Assembly (NCBI GenBank): GCA_022823725.1
Contig: JAJEHL010000051.1
Location: 1-63,020, forward strand
Direction of reading: 5' to 3'
Length of the DNA: 63,020 nt
Source: Candidatus Latescibacterota bacterium
GTDB lineage: Bacteria; Latescibacterota; UBA2968
The notes under the pieces were generated by a model that saw nothing but the letters and a program-made list of their open reading frames with translations, was not told where the DNA came from and searched no databases. Of the stretch, positions 16,862-25,435 are shown in pieces (position 1 is the first letter of the stretch; each line of letters starts with the position of its first letter). Made by a program: the position numbers and the translations under genes.

Positions 16862-16948
16862 GAAAATGTTTCGTCAATAGCTAAACAGGCAGAGACATTG
16901 CCCCAAACTCGTACGAGGCTCAGAACAAAATGATTTCAGAAATTGCGC

Positions 16949-16977
16949 TTGACACATGTGTTCACTTCCCATAGACT
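16949..16977 (+). promoter_or_regulatory. Sigma70-like promoter for the DEAD-box helicase
   Basis: TTGACA (16949-16954), a 17-base spacer and TAGACT (16972-16977). The promoter overlaps the first codons of the longest possible helicase frame (16956), which supports the later start at 17037 with its AAGGAG site. Confidence 0.55.
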
Positions 16978-17036
16978 TAAAGGCTACCCATGCTGAGTCA
17001 CCAGTCTCATCTTTAGACCAAGGAGTCTATTCCCGC

Positions 17037-18410
17037 ATGCCTCGTAAATCTCGATCGACTAACCCGCGCCCATCTCGCCGTGCAAAGCGCACCGCGTGCG
17101 CCGATTGCAATACGTTGACAACCGTGCCTTTCCGGCTAAAACCAGGCAGGCCGGTGTATTGTCGCTCTTGCTTCAAAAACCGTCGCAACGGCCATTCTTC
17201 CCCAGCTAAAGGCCCCTCAAGCAGATCACATACTACTAAACCCATTGCTAATCGCACCAGTGCTGCCGTATTTCCCAAAATGGCGTTGAAAGTCGCGACC
17301 AGAGAGGCAATTTCCAGGATGAACATATCAGAGCCTACGCCCATTCAGGCGAAATCGATCCCCCATCTCCTGGCTGGGCGAGACCTGATCGGACAGGCGC
17401 GCACGGGGTCTGGAAAGACTCTGGCGTTTGCAGTACCCATGGCAGAGTGTCTGAACCCATCGGTGCGGCGGGTCCAGGCTGTTGTGCTGGTGCCCACACG
17501 AGAATTGGCCATTCAGGTCGCCAAAGTCGTAGATGCCCTGGCTTCATCGCAGCGGTTGCGCGTGACATTATTGTATGGTGGTCGATCATTGAGGCCAGAG
17601 TACAAGGCATTGAAGAGCGGTCCCCAGATCATCATTGGGACCCCGGGCCGTACACTGGACCATATACGACAAGGCACATTAGACCTGCGATCAGTGCAAT
17701 TCCTTGTCCTTGATGAGGCGGATGAAATGCTGGATAAAGGTTTTGCCCAAGATGTTGAAGCGATCCTTAGCCAGACGCCCTCCAGGCGGCAGACCGCTCT
17801 CCTATCTGCAACCATGCCTGAGTGGGTGGAGAACACAGCGAAAAAATATCTGCGGAATCCGGTAACGGTGAAGATGGACGACGACCTTCAAACACTGCCC
17901 TCTGTGGAGCATCTGGTATATACCATCCGGCAAAAAGACAAGATAAAGGCACTCCAAACGCAGTTGGACCAGCGGGACGGCGATCCGGTTATTGTCTTTG
18001 GCAGAACCCGGCACGGCGTCAAAAGGCTGGCGAGACGGCTCGATACGTTGGGTTACCCCGTAGGCGTGCTCCGGGGCGATCTCAGCCAAAACGCTCGCGA
18101 GCGTGTGATGATGGCCTTCCGTTCTGGCACTGCACCGATTTTGGTGGCAACAAACGTGGCTGCCCGAGGCCTGGACGTTGAGGGCATCGGCCAGGTCATC
18201 AACTATGACTTGCCGGACTCAGAGAAGCTTTTCACGCACCGGGTGGGACGGACTGGCCGCATGGGCCGTGCGGGAAAGGCGGTTACGTTTATCACGCCAG
18301 GAGAAGAAAAAAAATGGCGTGAGATTGAGCAAGGCCTGGGCTGCCGATTTGCCCTCAAGCCCTGGCGTAAATCAGATCCGCTATTGATCCCCCAACTTAA
18401 ATCAAATTAA
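17037..18410 (+). CDS. DEAD-box RNA helicase with N-terminal zinc ribbon
   Basis: A 457-residue protein. Residues about 15-50 carry C-A-D-C and C-R-S-C around R-P-V-Y, a four-cysteine zinc ribbon preceded by a basic R/S/P stretch. The helicase core follows: Q-motif P-T-P-I-Q, Walker A A-R-T-G-S-G-K-T, P-T-R-E-L-A, V-L-D-E-A-D-E-M-L-D, S-A-T-M, and H-R-V-G-R-T-G-R-M-G-R-A-G. Such helicases remodel RNA in ribosome assembly or decay, and the ribbon probably adds RNA binding. The start at 17037 is chosen over 16956 because AAGGAG lies 11 bases upstream and the promoter overlaps the longer version. It is divergent from the ABC exporter. Confidence 0.88.
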   Translation: MPRKSRSTNPRPSRRAKRTACADCNTLTTVPFRLKPGRPVYCRSCFKNRRNGHSSPAKGPSSRSHTTKPIANRTSAAVFPKMALKVATREAISRMNISEPTPIQAKSIPHLLAGRDLIGQARTGSGKTLAFAVPMAECLNPSVRRVQAVVLVPTRELAIQVAKVVDALASSQRLRVTLLYGGRSLRPEYKALKSGPQIIIGTPGRTLDHIRQGTLDLRSVQFLVLDEADEMLDKGFAQDVEAILSQTPSRRQTALLSATMPEWVENTAKKYLRNPVTVKMDDDLQTLPSVEHLVYTIRQKDKIKALQTQLDQRDGDPVIVFGRTRHGVKRLARRLDTLGYPVGVLRGDLSQNARERVMMAFRSGTAPILVATNVAARGLDVEGIGQVINYDLPDSEKLFTHRVGRTGRMGRAGKAVTFITPGEEKKWREIEQGLGCRFALKPWRKSDPLLIPQLKSN

Positions 18411-18447
18411 CCTCATCGCCTTCTTGTAGAAAGCGCGGGGCGATACA

Positions 18448-18654
18448 TCAAAGGTCTTTTAAAAGCACCCTGGCTTCCTCGGCGTCGCTTTCAAATACCA
18501 GCACATCGACATGTCCTGCCGCGTACAGAGTTTGAAATCCCTCACCTCGCGTTATACAGGGGATCTCGGCATCGTCGAGCACGGATTTGATCACCGCGAG
18601 CAAACCGGGATTTGTTGCGGTGATAACAGTTACAAGAGGTTCTCGATAATTCAT
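18448..18654 (-). CDS. DUF2007-like small signal-transducing domain protein
   Basis: A 68-residue protein (MNYREPLVTVITATNPGLLA start). It shows the alpha/beta pattern of DUF2007: a hydrophobic strand, N-P-x-x-L-A-V-I-K-S-V-L-D-D-A-E-I-P, then V-D-V-L-V-F-E-S-D-A-E-E-A-R-x-L-L. The domain resembles the PII/ACT-like fold and is often called a putative signal transducer; its role is unknown. The ATG at 18654 is preferred because similarity starts there. A longer in-frame start at 18732 adds an unconserved-looking extension. It converges on the helicase gene. Confidence 0.65.
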   Translation of the reverse strand: MNYREPLVTVITATNPGLLAVIKSVLDDAEIPCITRGEGFQTLYAAGHVDVLVFESDAEEARVLLKDL

Positions 18655-18761
18655 CTCAATTTTCTCACCAACTGTGATGACATAGATCTGTTCCATCACA
18701 AAATACACAACCAGAATTGATCTGTCAGACAAAAAATAAATACAAGGTGTCTCATTTTAAG

Positions 18762-18791
18762 TTGACAATATGCATTTGAAATGCATATTAT
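18762..18791 (+). promoter_or_regulatory. Promoter with perfect palindromic operator
   Basis: TTGACA (18762-18767), an 18-base spacer and TATTAT (18786-18791). Between and partly overlapping them is an exact inverted repeat with 11-base arms, 18767-18777 and 18779-18789, around one G. A dimeric repressor bound there would block RNA polymerase. It lies 42 bp upstream of the DUF4143 ATPase start. Confidence 0.65.
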
Positions 18792-18832
18792 CCACCCAGA
18801 GAACCATCACAAACGCAATATGAAGCCGCGAT

Positions 18833-20053
18833 ATGCAAAATTACATCAAACGTTCGCTGGAATCCATCCTCACGAGGGCCGCTTCCGAATTTCCCGCTGT
18901 CGTATTGACCGGACCGCGCCAGTCTGGAAAGACAACGCTCCTCCAACATCTCTTTGGCAGGCGTTGCAGGTATATATCTCTGGAGCCTCTGGACATTCAG
19001 GCTTCCGCCCTGCAAGATCCGCGCAGTTTCCTGGAAATGTATCCGCCTCCTGTTATCTTCGATGAGGTGCAGTACGCCCCTGAGTTGCTACCCTATATCA
19101 AAGAGAGAATAGACGCGAACAGACACGAAACCGGCCAATATCTGTTGACGGGTTCACAAAATCTGTTGCTCGCGGAGAAAGTAACCGAATCTTTGGCAGG
19201 TCGCGCGGCAATGCTTCGCCTGTTGCCGCTTTCCAGGCGGGAAATGGAGGGCCGTCCGCAGCTTGCCCTTCCGTGGGAGCGCGAGCAACCCTCGTCTTTG
19301 AAATCGTCAAACGTCTTTGGCAAACTGTGGCAAGGCTTTCTCCGAGGTGGGTACCCGGAACTCGCGACACAACCCAACCGCGATGCATCCCTTTGGCAGG
19401 CCAGCTATATCCAGACCTATCTCGAACGGGACGTGCGCACGCTGCGACAGGTTGGAGACCTGACCCAGTATCAAAATTTCCTCCGAATCCTGGCCAGCAG
19501 AAGTGCCCAACTCTTGAACCTGACCGATGTCGCCCGAGATCTCGGCGTGGCGGTCAACACGACCAAGTCCTGGCTATCTGTGCTCGAAGCCACCTATCAA
19601 GTGATCGTACTGCGCCCGTACTTTGCCAATGTCGGGAAGCGGCTTGTCAAGACTCCGAAAGTGTATTTTACAGATGTCGGCACGCTCTGCTATCTCGCGG
19701 GTCTCAAAGACCCCGAACATGCCGCCTCAGGTCCCATGGGAGGTGCGATCATGGAAACGGCAGTGCTCTCCGAAATTTTCAGGACATTGACACATCGGGG
19801 CATCGATCCACAGATCTACTTTTGGAGAACGATGGCGGGAACAGAAGTAGATTTCATAGTCGAGACCGGTGGAAAACTCGTACCGATCGAGGTGAAGCTA
19901 TCTGCTACGCCGCGCCCGGCCATGGCCGCGGCCATCAAAATATTCCAAAGAGACATGGAGAGCACCGCAATGCCGGGATACGTCGTGCATCCCGGTGATG
20001 TACACCTTCCACTCGGTCCCGGCATAACGGCACTGCCCTTCGCCGCTTTGTAG
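18833..20053 (+). CDS. AAA_14/DUF4143 ATPase
   Basis: A 406-residue protein with Walker A T-G-P-R-Q-S-G-K-T-T (about 26-35), Walker B P-V-I-F-D-E-V-Q-Y (about 73-81), sensor L-L-T-G-S-Q-N-L-L-L, and a C-terminal DUF4143 domain (R-D-V-R-T-L, then E-V-D-F-I-V-E, then P-I-E-V-K-L-S). The D...E-V-K arrangement recalls a PD-(D/E)XK-like fold. The family is common in prokaryotes, often solitary, and its function is unknown. Only a weak ribosome site precedes the ATG. The palindromic promoter suggests tight control. It ends 26 bp before the sulfatase, but that gene has its own strong ribosome site. Confidence 0.85.
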   Translation: MQNYIKRSLESILTRAASEFPAVVLTGPRQSGKTTLLQHLFGRRCRYISLEPLDIQASALQDPRSFLEMYPPPVIFDEVQYAPELLPYIKERIDANRHETGQYLLTGSQNLLLAEKVTESLAGRAAMLRLLPLSRREMEGRPQLALPWEREQPSSLKSSNVFGKLWQGFLRGGYPELATQPNRDASLWQASYIQTYLERDVRTLRQVGDLTQYQNFLRILASRSAQLLNLTDVARDLGVAVNTTKSWLSVLEATYQVIVLRPYFANVGKRLVKTPKVYFTDVGTLCYLAGLKDPEHAASGPMGGAIMETAVLSEIFRTLTHRGIDPQIYFWRTMAGTEVDFIVETGGKLVPIEVKLSATPRPAMAAAIKIFQRDMESTAMPGYVVHPGDVHLPLGPGITALPFAAL

Positions 20054-20079
20054 TATAGCACAAAAAACGGGAGAAAAAA

Positions 20080-21390
20080 ATGAGCCAACCCAATATTGTA
20101 TTCATCCACACAGATCAACAGCATCACCTCGCCATATCCGCCTATGGAAATAGTGATGTATCAACACCCAACATGGATCGCCTGATCGCAGAAGGCGTAT
20201 CCTTCAGGCAATCCTACAGCGCCAACCCCGTCTGTTGTCCTGCGCGTGCGAGTTGGTACACCGGACGCATGTCCGTCGAACACGGCGTTATCAGCAATCC
20301 GTTCCCCATTGATCCCAATCTGCCCGACCTCGGCCAGTGGCTGACAGCACACACCGATTACAACTGCATCTATTCCGGCAAATGGCATGTCACGGGACGA
20401 GATGTTGCCAACAGCTTTGACGTGATCTACGACAGACATCCCTACGGCGAACTGCAAGACTCTGGCGCTGCCCGAGCAGCAGCGCAATATATCGCCGAAC
20501 ACGCAAATGATACCCGCCCCTTCTTCCTATCCGTCGGCCTCCTGAACCCACACGACTGTTGTTATGTCTGCGGCGTCAACGGTCCCGTGGGAAAATACGG
20601 CATGGAGCCTCAGTTATCCGACCTGCCCGATTTGCCCGGCAACTTTGACACCGACCTCCTGCCGCAAAACCAGAGGCACCGGGTTGACCACTGGTCAGAA
20701 ACAGACTGGCAATATTACATCTACCAGTGTTACCGAATGGTAGAAACTGTTGACGCTCAGATAGGGTTGATCTACGACACATTGGAAAACAATGGCCTCA
20801 TTGAAAACACCCTCATCATCTTTACAGCCGACCACGGCGAAGGCTCTGGGCATCACAGAAGAATATTGAAGGGCTTTTTTGAAGAAGAAGCCTGGGCAGT
20901 CCCGCTCGTCATTTCGCAACGCGGCAGTATCCCCAATGGACAAAACGATTCGCACTTCATATCGGGCGTGGATATCCCCGCTACAATCTGCGATTACGCC
21001 GGTGCGCCTCCCCTGCCCGACGCCACATATGCAAATAGCCTGCGCCCACTCCTCAAAGGAAACGACGACATTGCATGGCGGGAAAGCGTCATCGGAGAAA
21101 ACGCGAGTGCAATCGCCATTCGCGACGACCAGTACAAATCCATCCTCTACGACTCGGGGGAACGAACGCTTTACGATCTATCAAACGATCCCCTGGAAAA
21201 ACGCAATCTCGCGTCAGACCCCGGCCTTGATGACGTCAAGCACAAACACGCGGCATACCTCGCCGAATACGCAAACACAGTTATACCATACAGCGGACCT
21301 GACAAAACAGGCGAAAGAGATAGAGTAAGAGAAGAGAGAATGGAAAACCTCAAACAGGGAAAAGGATGGACAGAGGAGGTGGGATCATGA
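20080..21390 (+). CDS. Type I sulfatase
   Basis: A 436-residue alkaline-phosphatase-superfamily sulfatase. The active-site motif is C-C-P-A-R in P-V-C-C-P-A-R-A-S-W-Y-T-G-R (about 48-60); its first Cys would be converted to formylglycine by an FGE enzyme not in this window. Metal ligands are visible in the N-terminal F-I-H-T-D-Q-Q-H and in F-T-A-D-H-G-E-G. No signal peptide is present, so it is probably cytoplasmic. GGGAG precedes the ATG. Its stop overlaps the next gene as ATGA, so the two are translationally coupled. Confidence 0.9.
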   Translation: MSQPNIVFIHTDQQHHLAISAYGNSDVSTPNMDRLIAEGVSFRQSYSANPVCCPARASWYTGRMSVEHGVISNPFPIDPNLPDLGQWLTAHTDYNCIYSGKWHVTGRDVANSFDVIYDRHPYGELQDSGAARAAAQYIAEHANDTRPFFLSVGLLNPHDCCYVCGVNGPVGKYGMEPQLSDLPDLPGNFDTDLLPQNQRHRVDHWSETDWQYYIYQCYRMVETVDAQIGLIYDTLENNGLIENTLIIFTADHGEGSGHHRRILKGFFEEEAWAVPLVISQRGSIPNGQNDSHFISGVDIPATICDYAGAPPLPDATYANSLRPLLKGNDDIAWRESVIGENASAIAIRDDQYKSILYDSGERTLYDLSNDPLEKRNLASDPGLDDVKHKHAAYLAEYANTVIPYSGPDKTGERDRVREERMENLKQGKGWTEEVGS

Positions 21391-22082
21391 ACATCATACC
21401 AGCCGAACTCAACGCAATCGCCGGGCAATTGCAAAACTACGATGCTCCAAACCAGACCGTTCAATTGGACTCCAATTGCAAATTGACCTATGAAATTCTA
21501 CAGTGGGCAAAGACACATCCCGACGGTTTAACCGATGACAGACCAATAGGAACAGTGGAAATCTCGCGCTACAACAAAGAGAACGGTGCAGAATACCAGA
21601 TCGTTGAAAAACGCAATGGCGGTGGGCGAGAAATTTACGAAGCAACTGTCACAACGGCGCGGGATGAGCGCATTGGAGAATCAATCCAGAATTGGAAACT
21701 CGACTGGTATCAGGCAGAAACACCAGATAAACGCCTGCTCATCAATGGCACGGTTCGAGAAGCGACCATAGAAATGAACAAAAAGCACCTCTCGGCGGAT
21801 ACCCCCATATCGTGTCAATGGATCCTACCCTTCGCGCTTGCCAACCAGACCACACAAATGGACGAAGCATTTACAACCATCGACGAACTCACATACTGCA
21901 AAACAGGTCAGTTGCTTCACGGTCCCGAACAAATCGAAGTTAGAGGTCAATCCTTCCTATCTTTTCGCCACACGGGATACGGCACATTACCCATCCACTA
22001 TGTATTCGATCCACAAAGGCGACCCATCTTTATCACATTTACGCTACTGTCCTGGACCTTGCGCGATATTGAACGCATCTAA
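21387..22082 (+). CDS. Unknown protein coupled to the sulfatase
   Basis: A 231-residue protein with no recognised domain. It has no signal peptide or membrane segment and is polar throughout. The C-terminus (H-Y-V-F-D-P-Q-R-R-P-I-F-I-T-F-T-L) looks like a beta-rich edge. The ATG at 21387 lies inside the sulfatase stop (ATGA), 7 bases after GGAGG. A frame opening 21 bp earlier would place that ribosome site inside the gene. Coupling suggests it works with the sulfatase. It converges on the enolase-superfamily gene, 20 bp away. Confidence 0.7.
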   Translation: MNIIPAELNAIAGQLQNYDAPNQTVQLDSNCKLTYEILQWAKTHPDGLTDDRPIGTVEISRYNKENGAEYQIVEKRNGGGREIYEATVTTARDERIGESIQNWKLDWYQAETPDKRLLINGTVREATIEMNKKHLSADTPISCQWILPFALANQTTQMDEAFTTIDELTYCKTGQLLHGPEQIEVRGQSFLSFRHTGYGTLPIHYVFDPQRRPIFITFTLLSWTLRDIERI

Positions 22083-22101
22083 CGCTCTGGGTAATATAAC
22101 C

Positions 22102-23259
22102 TCAATCAAAATAGGTATCCCCGTCAGCCAGCAGTGTTTTAGCGACGGCAGGATCTAACTCGACGCCAATACCGGGTTTGTCAGAGACAGCCATCCAGTC
22201 CCCTTTGATAAATTCTTCGCCGCCACACAGATCGGCCCACCACGGAATATCGCGCCCGTGAAATTCGAGTACAAAAAAGTTGGGAACTGTCGCCATTACA
22301 TGACACGCGGCCATCATGCCCAGGGGTGACGACACATTATGTGGCGCGATGGGGATATAATGCGCATCGGCAATTTCGGCAATGCGCTTGGCCTCCATAA
22401 TGCCACCCGATTTGGCCAAATCCGGCATAATGATATCCACTGCTTTTTGTCTGAACATCTCCAAAAACTCAAAACGGGTATAATGATTTTCACCTGTGCA
22501 AATGACTGTGCTCGTAGATGCACGCACCTGAGCCAACGCATCAATATTCTCAGCAGGTACTGGCTCTTCCAACCACATCAACCGCACATCTTCTATAGCT
22601 TTTGCCAGTGTAATCGCCGAAGGCAAATCAAACTGACCGTGGCAATCAATCGCCAAATCAATGTCGAAACCAATGCCCTCTCGAATCGCACAGATCAAAT
22701 TAATCACATGCGTCATTTCCCGTGCCCCCACCGTCCAATTCATCGGATCCAGCTTGCCCACGCCCGAATGATCCACATCAAATTTTACCGCGCTGTAGCC
22801 TTCCTCAACAACACTCAGTGCCTTCTCTGCATACGCCTCTGGTGTGGCCGAATCCCCTGCGTGACAATCGGCGTAAAGACGGATCTTATCGCGGAACTTG
22901 CCCCCCAACAACTGATAAATTGGCACTCCCAACGCCTTACCCACAATATCGTACAACGCATTTTCGATGCCGGTCAGTGCAAAAATCAGCGGTGCCTGGG
23001 TAGTACCCGCATACCGTCCACGACGACGCATTTTCTCGTACAATGGCCCCACATTCATCGGGTCTTCACCAATCAACATCTCCTTCATTTTTAAAATCGA
23101 TTCTTTCAAACCAAATCCCGTGTAATACGAGGCTGAATTGCATTCGCCCGTACCCACAATGCCCTCGTCGGTATATATCCGGACAAATGTCCATACACAC
23201 CCACCACTGTGGGGTTCGGGCCTGCCAATCACACAGGCTTGAACATCGGTAATCTTCAT
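22102..23259 (-). CDS. Enolase-superfamily dehydratase (mandelate racemase/galactonate dehydratase group)
   Basis: A 385-residue protein with the superfamily signatures: K-F-D-V-D, then metal Asp in L-A-I-D-C-H-G-Q, metal Glu in W-L-E-E-P-V-P, third ligand in C-T-G-E-N-H, and the catalytic His in I-A-P-H-N-V-S-S-P-L-G. A-I-D-C-H-G and I-A-P-H-N match sugar-acid dehydratases. The start at 23259 is chosen for AAGGAG 5 bases upstream rather than the longer frame at 23277. The adjacent zinc dehydrogenase (21 bp upstream) suggests a pathway oxidising a sugar and dehydrating the acid. Confidence 0.88.
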   Translation of the reverse strand: MKITDVQACVIGRPEPHSGGCVWTFVRIYTDEGIVGTGECNSASYYTGFGLKESILKMKEMLIGEDPMNVGPLYEKMRRRGRYAGTTQAPLIFALTGIENALYDIVGKALGVPIYQLLGGKFRDKIRLYADCHAGDSATPEAYAEKALSVVEEGYSAVKFDVDHSGVGKLDPMNWTVGAREMTHVINLICAIREGIGFDIDLAIDCHGQFDLPSAITLAKAIEDVRLMWLEEPVPAENIDALAQVRASTSTVICTGENHYTRFEFLEMFRQKAVDIIMPDLAKSGGIMEAKRIAEIADAHYIPIAPHNVSSPLGMMAACHVMATVPNFFVLEFHGRDIPWWADLCGGEEFIKGDWMAVSDKPGIGVELDPAVAKTLLADGDTYFD

Positions 23260-23280
23260 GCTATCTCCTTTTATCATTAC

Positions 23281-24273
23281 TCACGGTTTTATCAAGGTTT
23301 TGATGGCAGCACCTGGCTTGGCCTGTGTCGCAAAGGCTTCGGGAGCCTGGTCGAGTGGAAAGGCGTGAGAAACGAGAGGCTTGCGATCAATTTCTCCGGT
23401 CCTGACGAGTTCAATCCCCTGCATGTAGTCATCGGGGGTCCATGACCAGGACCCTTGAAGCGTGACTTGCTTGCGCACCACTTGGTTAAAATCGAGTTCG
23501 GGTTGGTCTTCAAACAATGCGACGGGAACGAGGCGGCCATCTTGTTGTTTTAGCATCGTCAACCCCTGATTCGGCGAGGCTTTTGCGCCAGCAGAATCGA
23601 TCACCACATCGGCATTTCCTCCCCGCGCACCAAATCTTTCCACAGGTCTCTCACCGCCCGTGAGTTCAATAACAGCTTCCACGGGATCTACCTCTGTCAA
23701 GTTCACGACCTCATCTGCACCCAATTGGCGTGCCATAGCCAGCCGTTTTGGCGATGTATCAACCGCAATAATGCGCCCACCCGCCGTTGCCCGAATGACC
23801 TGAATACATCCCAGGCCAATAATCCCAACGCCCAGAATGACCACTGTTTCTCCCTCAATGGGCTTTGCCAGCCCCACTGCGTGTACCGACGTAGCGAGAG
23901 GCTCCATCATCGCGCCTTCTTCAAAGCTGATGGTTTTGGGCAACCTGTAGGGACGATTGGGATTGACTTCCAGAGGGAGATATTCGGCAAACCCGCCCAA
24001 TCCCCCGCCAGAAATGTGGTCGCCCACTCGAAACCGCTGCACATCTCGTCCCGTCTCTACAACCTCACCGCTAAACTCGTGCCCCATGATGAGACCCTTT
24101 TCCGTAGGGCGTCCCAAAGAATCTTCAAACAGCCCGATGCGATAAGCGTGCAGATCCGACCCACAGATTCCACACGCCTTCACCTTCACCAGAATCTCAT
24201 TTGCATTGATTTCCGGCTCTGGCACATCTGCTACCTGAATATCCTGCGGACCGCAATAAATAGCTGCTTTCAT
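23281..24273 (-). CDS. Zinc-dependent MDR dehydrogenase (polyol/threonine dehydrogenase-like)
   Basis: A 330-residue dehydrogenase. Catalytic zinc ligands are in C-G-I-C-G-S-D-L-H (about 34-42) and G-H-E-F-S-G-E-V-V (about 64-72), and the Rossmann motif is V-I-L-G-V-G-I-I-G-L-G. The loop that normally carries the four structural-zinc cysteines is shortened to G-G-G-L-G-G-F-A-E-Y. AAGGAGG precedes the ATG. It is the first gene of a two-gene operon with the enolase-superfamily dehydratase. Contrast it with the zinc-less MDR paralogue at 11037-12044. Confidence 0.87.
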   Translation of the reverse strand: MKAAIYCGPQDIQVADVPEPEINANEILVKVKACGICGSDLHAYRIGLFEDSLGRPTEKGLIMGHEFSGEVVETGRDVQRFRVGDHISGGGLGGFAEYLPLEVNPNRPYRLPKTISFEEGAMMEPLATSVHAVGLAKPIEGETVVILGVGIIGLGCIQVIRATAGGRIIAVDTSPKRLAMARQLGADEVVNLTEVDPVEAVIELTGGERPVERFGARGGNADVVIDSAGAKASPNQGLTMLKQQDGRLVPVALFEDQPELDFNQVVRKQVTLQGSWSWTPDDYMQGIELVRTGEIDRKPLVSHAFPLDQAPEAFATQAKPGAAIKTLIKP

Positions 24274-24289
24274 CGCCGCCTCCTTTTTA

Positions 24290-24439
24290 TATCATGGCAC
24301 AATGACATTGGGCCTTTGCGCCTGATGCCGTCGCGATACGTGTAAAAAAATGGGAATAATTCCGTTTCTTCTTTGGAGAGCACATTTCTGACGACGAGAT
24401 AACCTTCGAGGTCAAACATGAATTTTCTTCGCGGGTCAT
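24290..24439 (-). pseudogene. Remnant of a PhyH dioxygenase N-terminus
   Basis: From ATG 24439 the frame reads M-T-R-E-E. After a short A-run (missing base) the next frame continues F-M-F-D-L-E-G-Y-L-V-V-R-N-V-L-S-K-E-E, the typical start of a phytanoyl-CoA dioxygenase (compare F-L-F-D-L-K-G-F-L-V-I-P-S-V-L at the start of the intact gene at 34292). Similarity stops after about 25 residues. It is a frameshifted, truncated fossil. Confidence 0.6.
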
Positions 24440-24516
24440 AGTCGAATCTCCTACGGTCTTCGCTTCGTAATTACAACACCAATATGGTATCAAATTAAAA
24501 AAATAAAACAAAAAAA

Positions 24517-24543
24517 GACGCCGTATCAGAATCGCACGGCGTC
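24517..24543 (-). terminator. Orphan rho-independent terminator
   Basis: GACGCCGT (24517-24524) pairs perfectly with ACGGCGTC (24536-24543) around an 11-base loop. On the minus strand it is followed by TTTTTTTGTTTTATTT. No minus-strand gene lies immediately upstream, so it probably belonged to a gene since lost; the plus-strand side lacks a T-tail. Confidence 0.6.
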
Positions 24544-24607
24544 AATTTCCACTTTAACACACCGGCTTTTTCGCATATACTACCAGAACTCAGGGTTAAT
24601 TAAGAAC

Positions 24608-24651
24608 CCAATTGACATTTGGGCATATCTTCGCCTAATTAAAGCGATTTG
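24608..24651 (+). promoter_or_regulatory. Promoter of the SDR operon, copy 1 of a repeated promoter
   Basis: TTGACA (24612-24617), an 18-base spacer and TAATTA (24636-24641). A 43-base block around it matches 31008-31050 at 39 positions, including CATATCTTCGCCTAATT and AAGCGATTTG. It lies 62 bp before the SDR ATG. Confidence 0.6.
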
Positions 24652-24678
24652 ACACACACAATATCGAAGGGAGTCACC

Positions 24679-25422
24679 ATGGGAAAACTCGATGGCAAAG
24701 TAGCACTTGTCACTGGCGGAGGAACGGGCATTGGTCGCGCGGCGTCGCTGCTATTCGCCACAGAAGGCGCAGACGTCGCCGTCAACTACAGCCGGTCTGA
24801 AGATGACGCACGCCAAACCTGTGCGGATATCGAAGCACTGGGGCGCAAAGCCATTGCCGTCAAAGCAGACGTATCGGACGACTCAGCCGTTCGGAAAATG
24901 GTAGATCGCGTAGTCAATGAACTCGGCCGCCTCGACATTCTCGTCAACAGCGCGGGCATGACGCGGTTCGTGCCACTGGAGGATCTGGAAAACCTGACCG
25001 AAGAGGATTGGGATCGCGCAATGGCCGTCAATGTAAAGGGCGCCTTCTTCGCAGCCAGGGCAGCAATCCCAAAGATGAAAGAGAATGACGGTGGTAGCAT
25101 CGTCAACGTCGCTTCCATCTCCGGTATCTCTGGAAAGGGCAGTTCAATTGCCTATTCCGCATCCAAAGCCGCACTGATCTGCCTGACGAATTCCCTGGCA
25201 ACCAGTCAAGCACCCGATATCCAGGTCAACGCCATCTCCCCGGGCTTTGTCGATACGCGCTGGGGAATCGGCTGGGACGCCTTCCGCAAACTCCATCTGG
25301 AAGCCACGCCAATGGGCCGCGTCGCAACCGGTGAAGACTGTGCCGACGCCATCCTCGGACTCATCCTCAGCCCCTTTGTCACGGGGGAAAATCTCATTGT
25401 AGATGGCGGGCGGAGCATATAG
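24679..25422 (+). CDS. Short-chain dehydrogenase/reductase (FabG-like)
   Basis: A 247-residue SDR. The cofactor motif is T-G-G-G-T-G-I-G-R (about 12-20), with N-S-A-G (about 91-94) and the catalytic Y-S-A-S-K (Tyr/Lys, about 157-161), Ser in the preceding V-A-S-I-S-G-I-S. The A-V-N-Y-S-R-S segment after beta2 suggests NADP(H) preference. ATG 24679 is preceded by AAGGGAG; an alternative TTG at 24649 would lie just downstream of the -10 box. Followed after 13 bp by an enolase-superfamily gene, it probably oxidises or reduces a sugar-derived intermediate. Confidence 0.88.
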   Translation: MGKLDGKVALVTGGGTGIGRAASLLFATEGADVAVNYSRSEDDARQTCADIEALGRKAIAVKADVSDDSAVRKMVDRVVNELGRLDILVNSAGMTRFVPLEDLENLTEEDWDRAMAVNVKGAFFAARAAIPKMKENDGGSIVNVASISGISGKGSSIAYSASKAALICLTNSLATSQAPDIQVNAISPGFVDTRWGIGWDAFRKLHLEATPMGRVATGEDCADAILGLILSPFVTGENLIVDGGRSI

Positions 25423-25435
25423 GCAACGAAAAGCT

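Noticed and set aside
16956-17036. 27-codon N-terminal extension of the DEAD-box helicase
   Set aside because: It overlaps a good sigma70 promoter and lacks a ribosome site, whereas ATG 17037 has AAGGAG.
22339-23094. 251-residue plus-strand frame opposite the enolase-superfamily gene
   Set aside because: Fully contained antisense; no motifs, and Cys/His-rich only by codon mirror effects.
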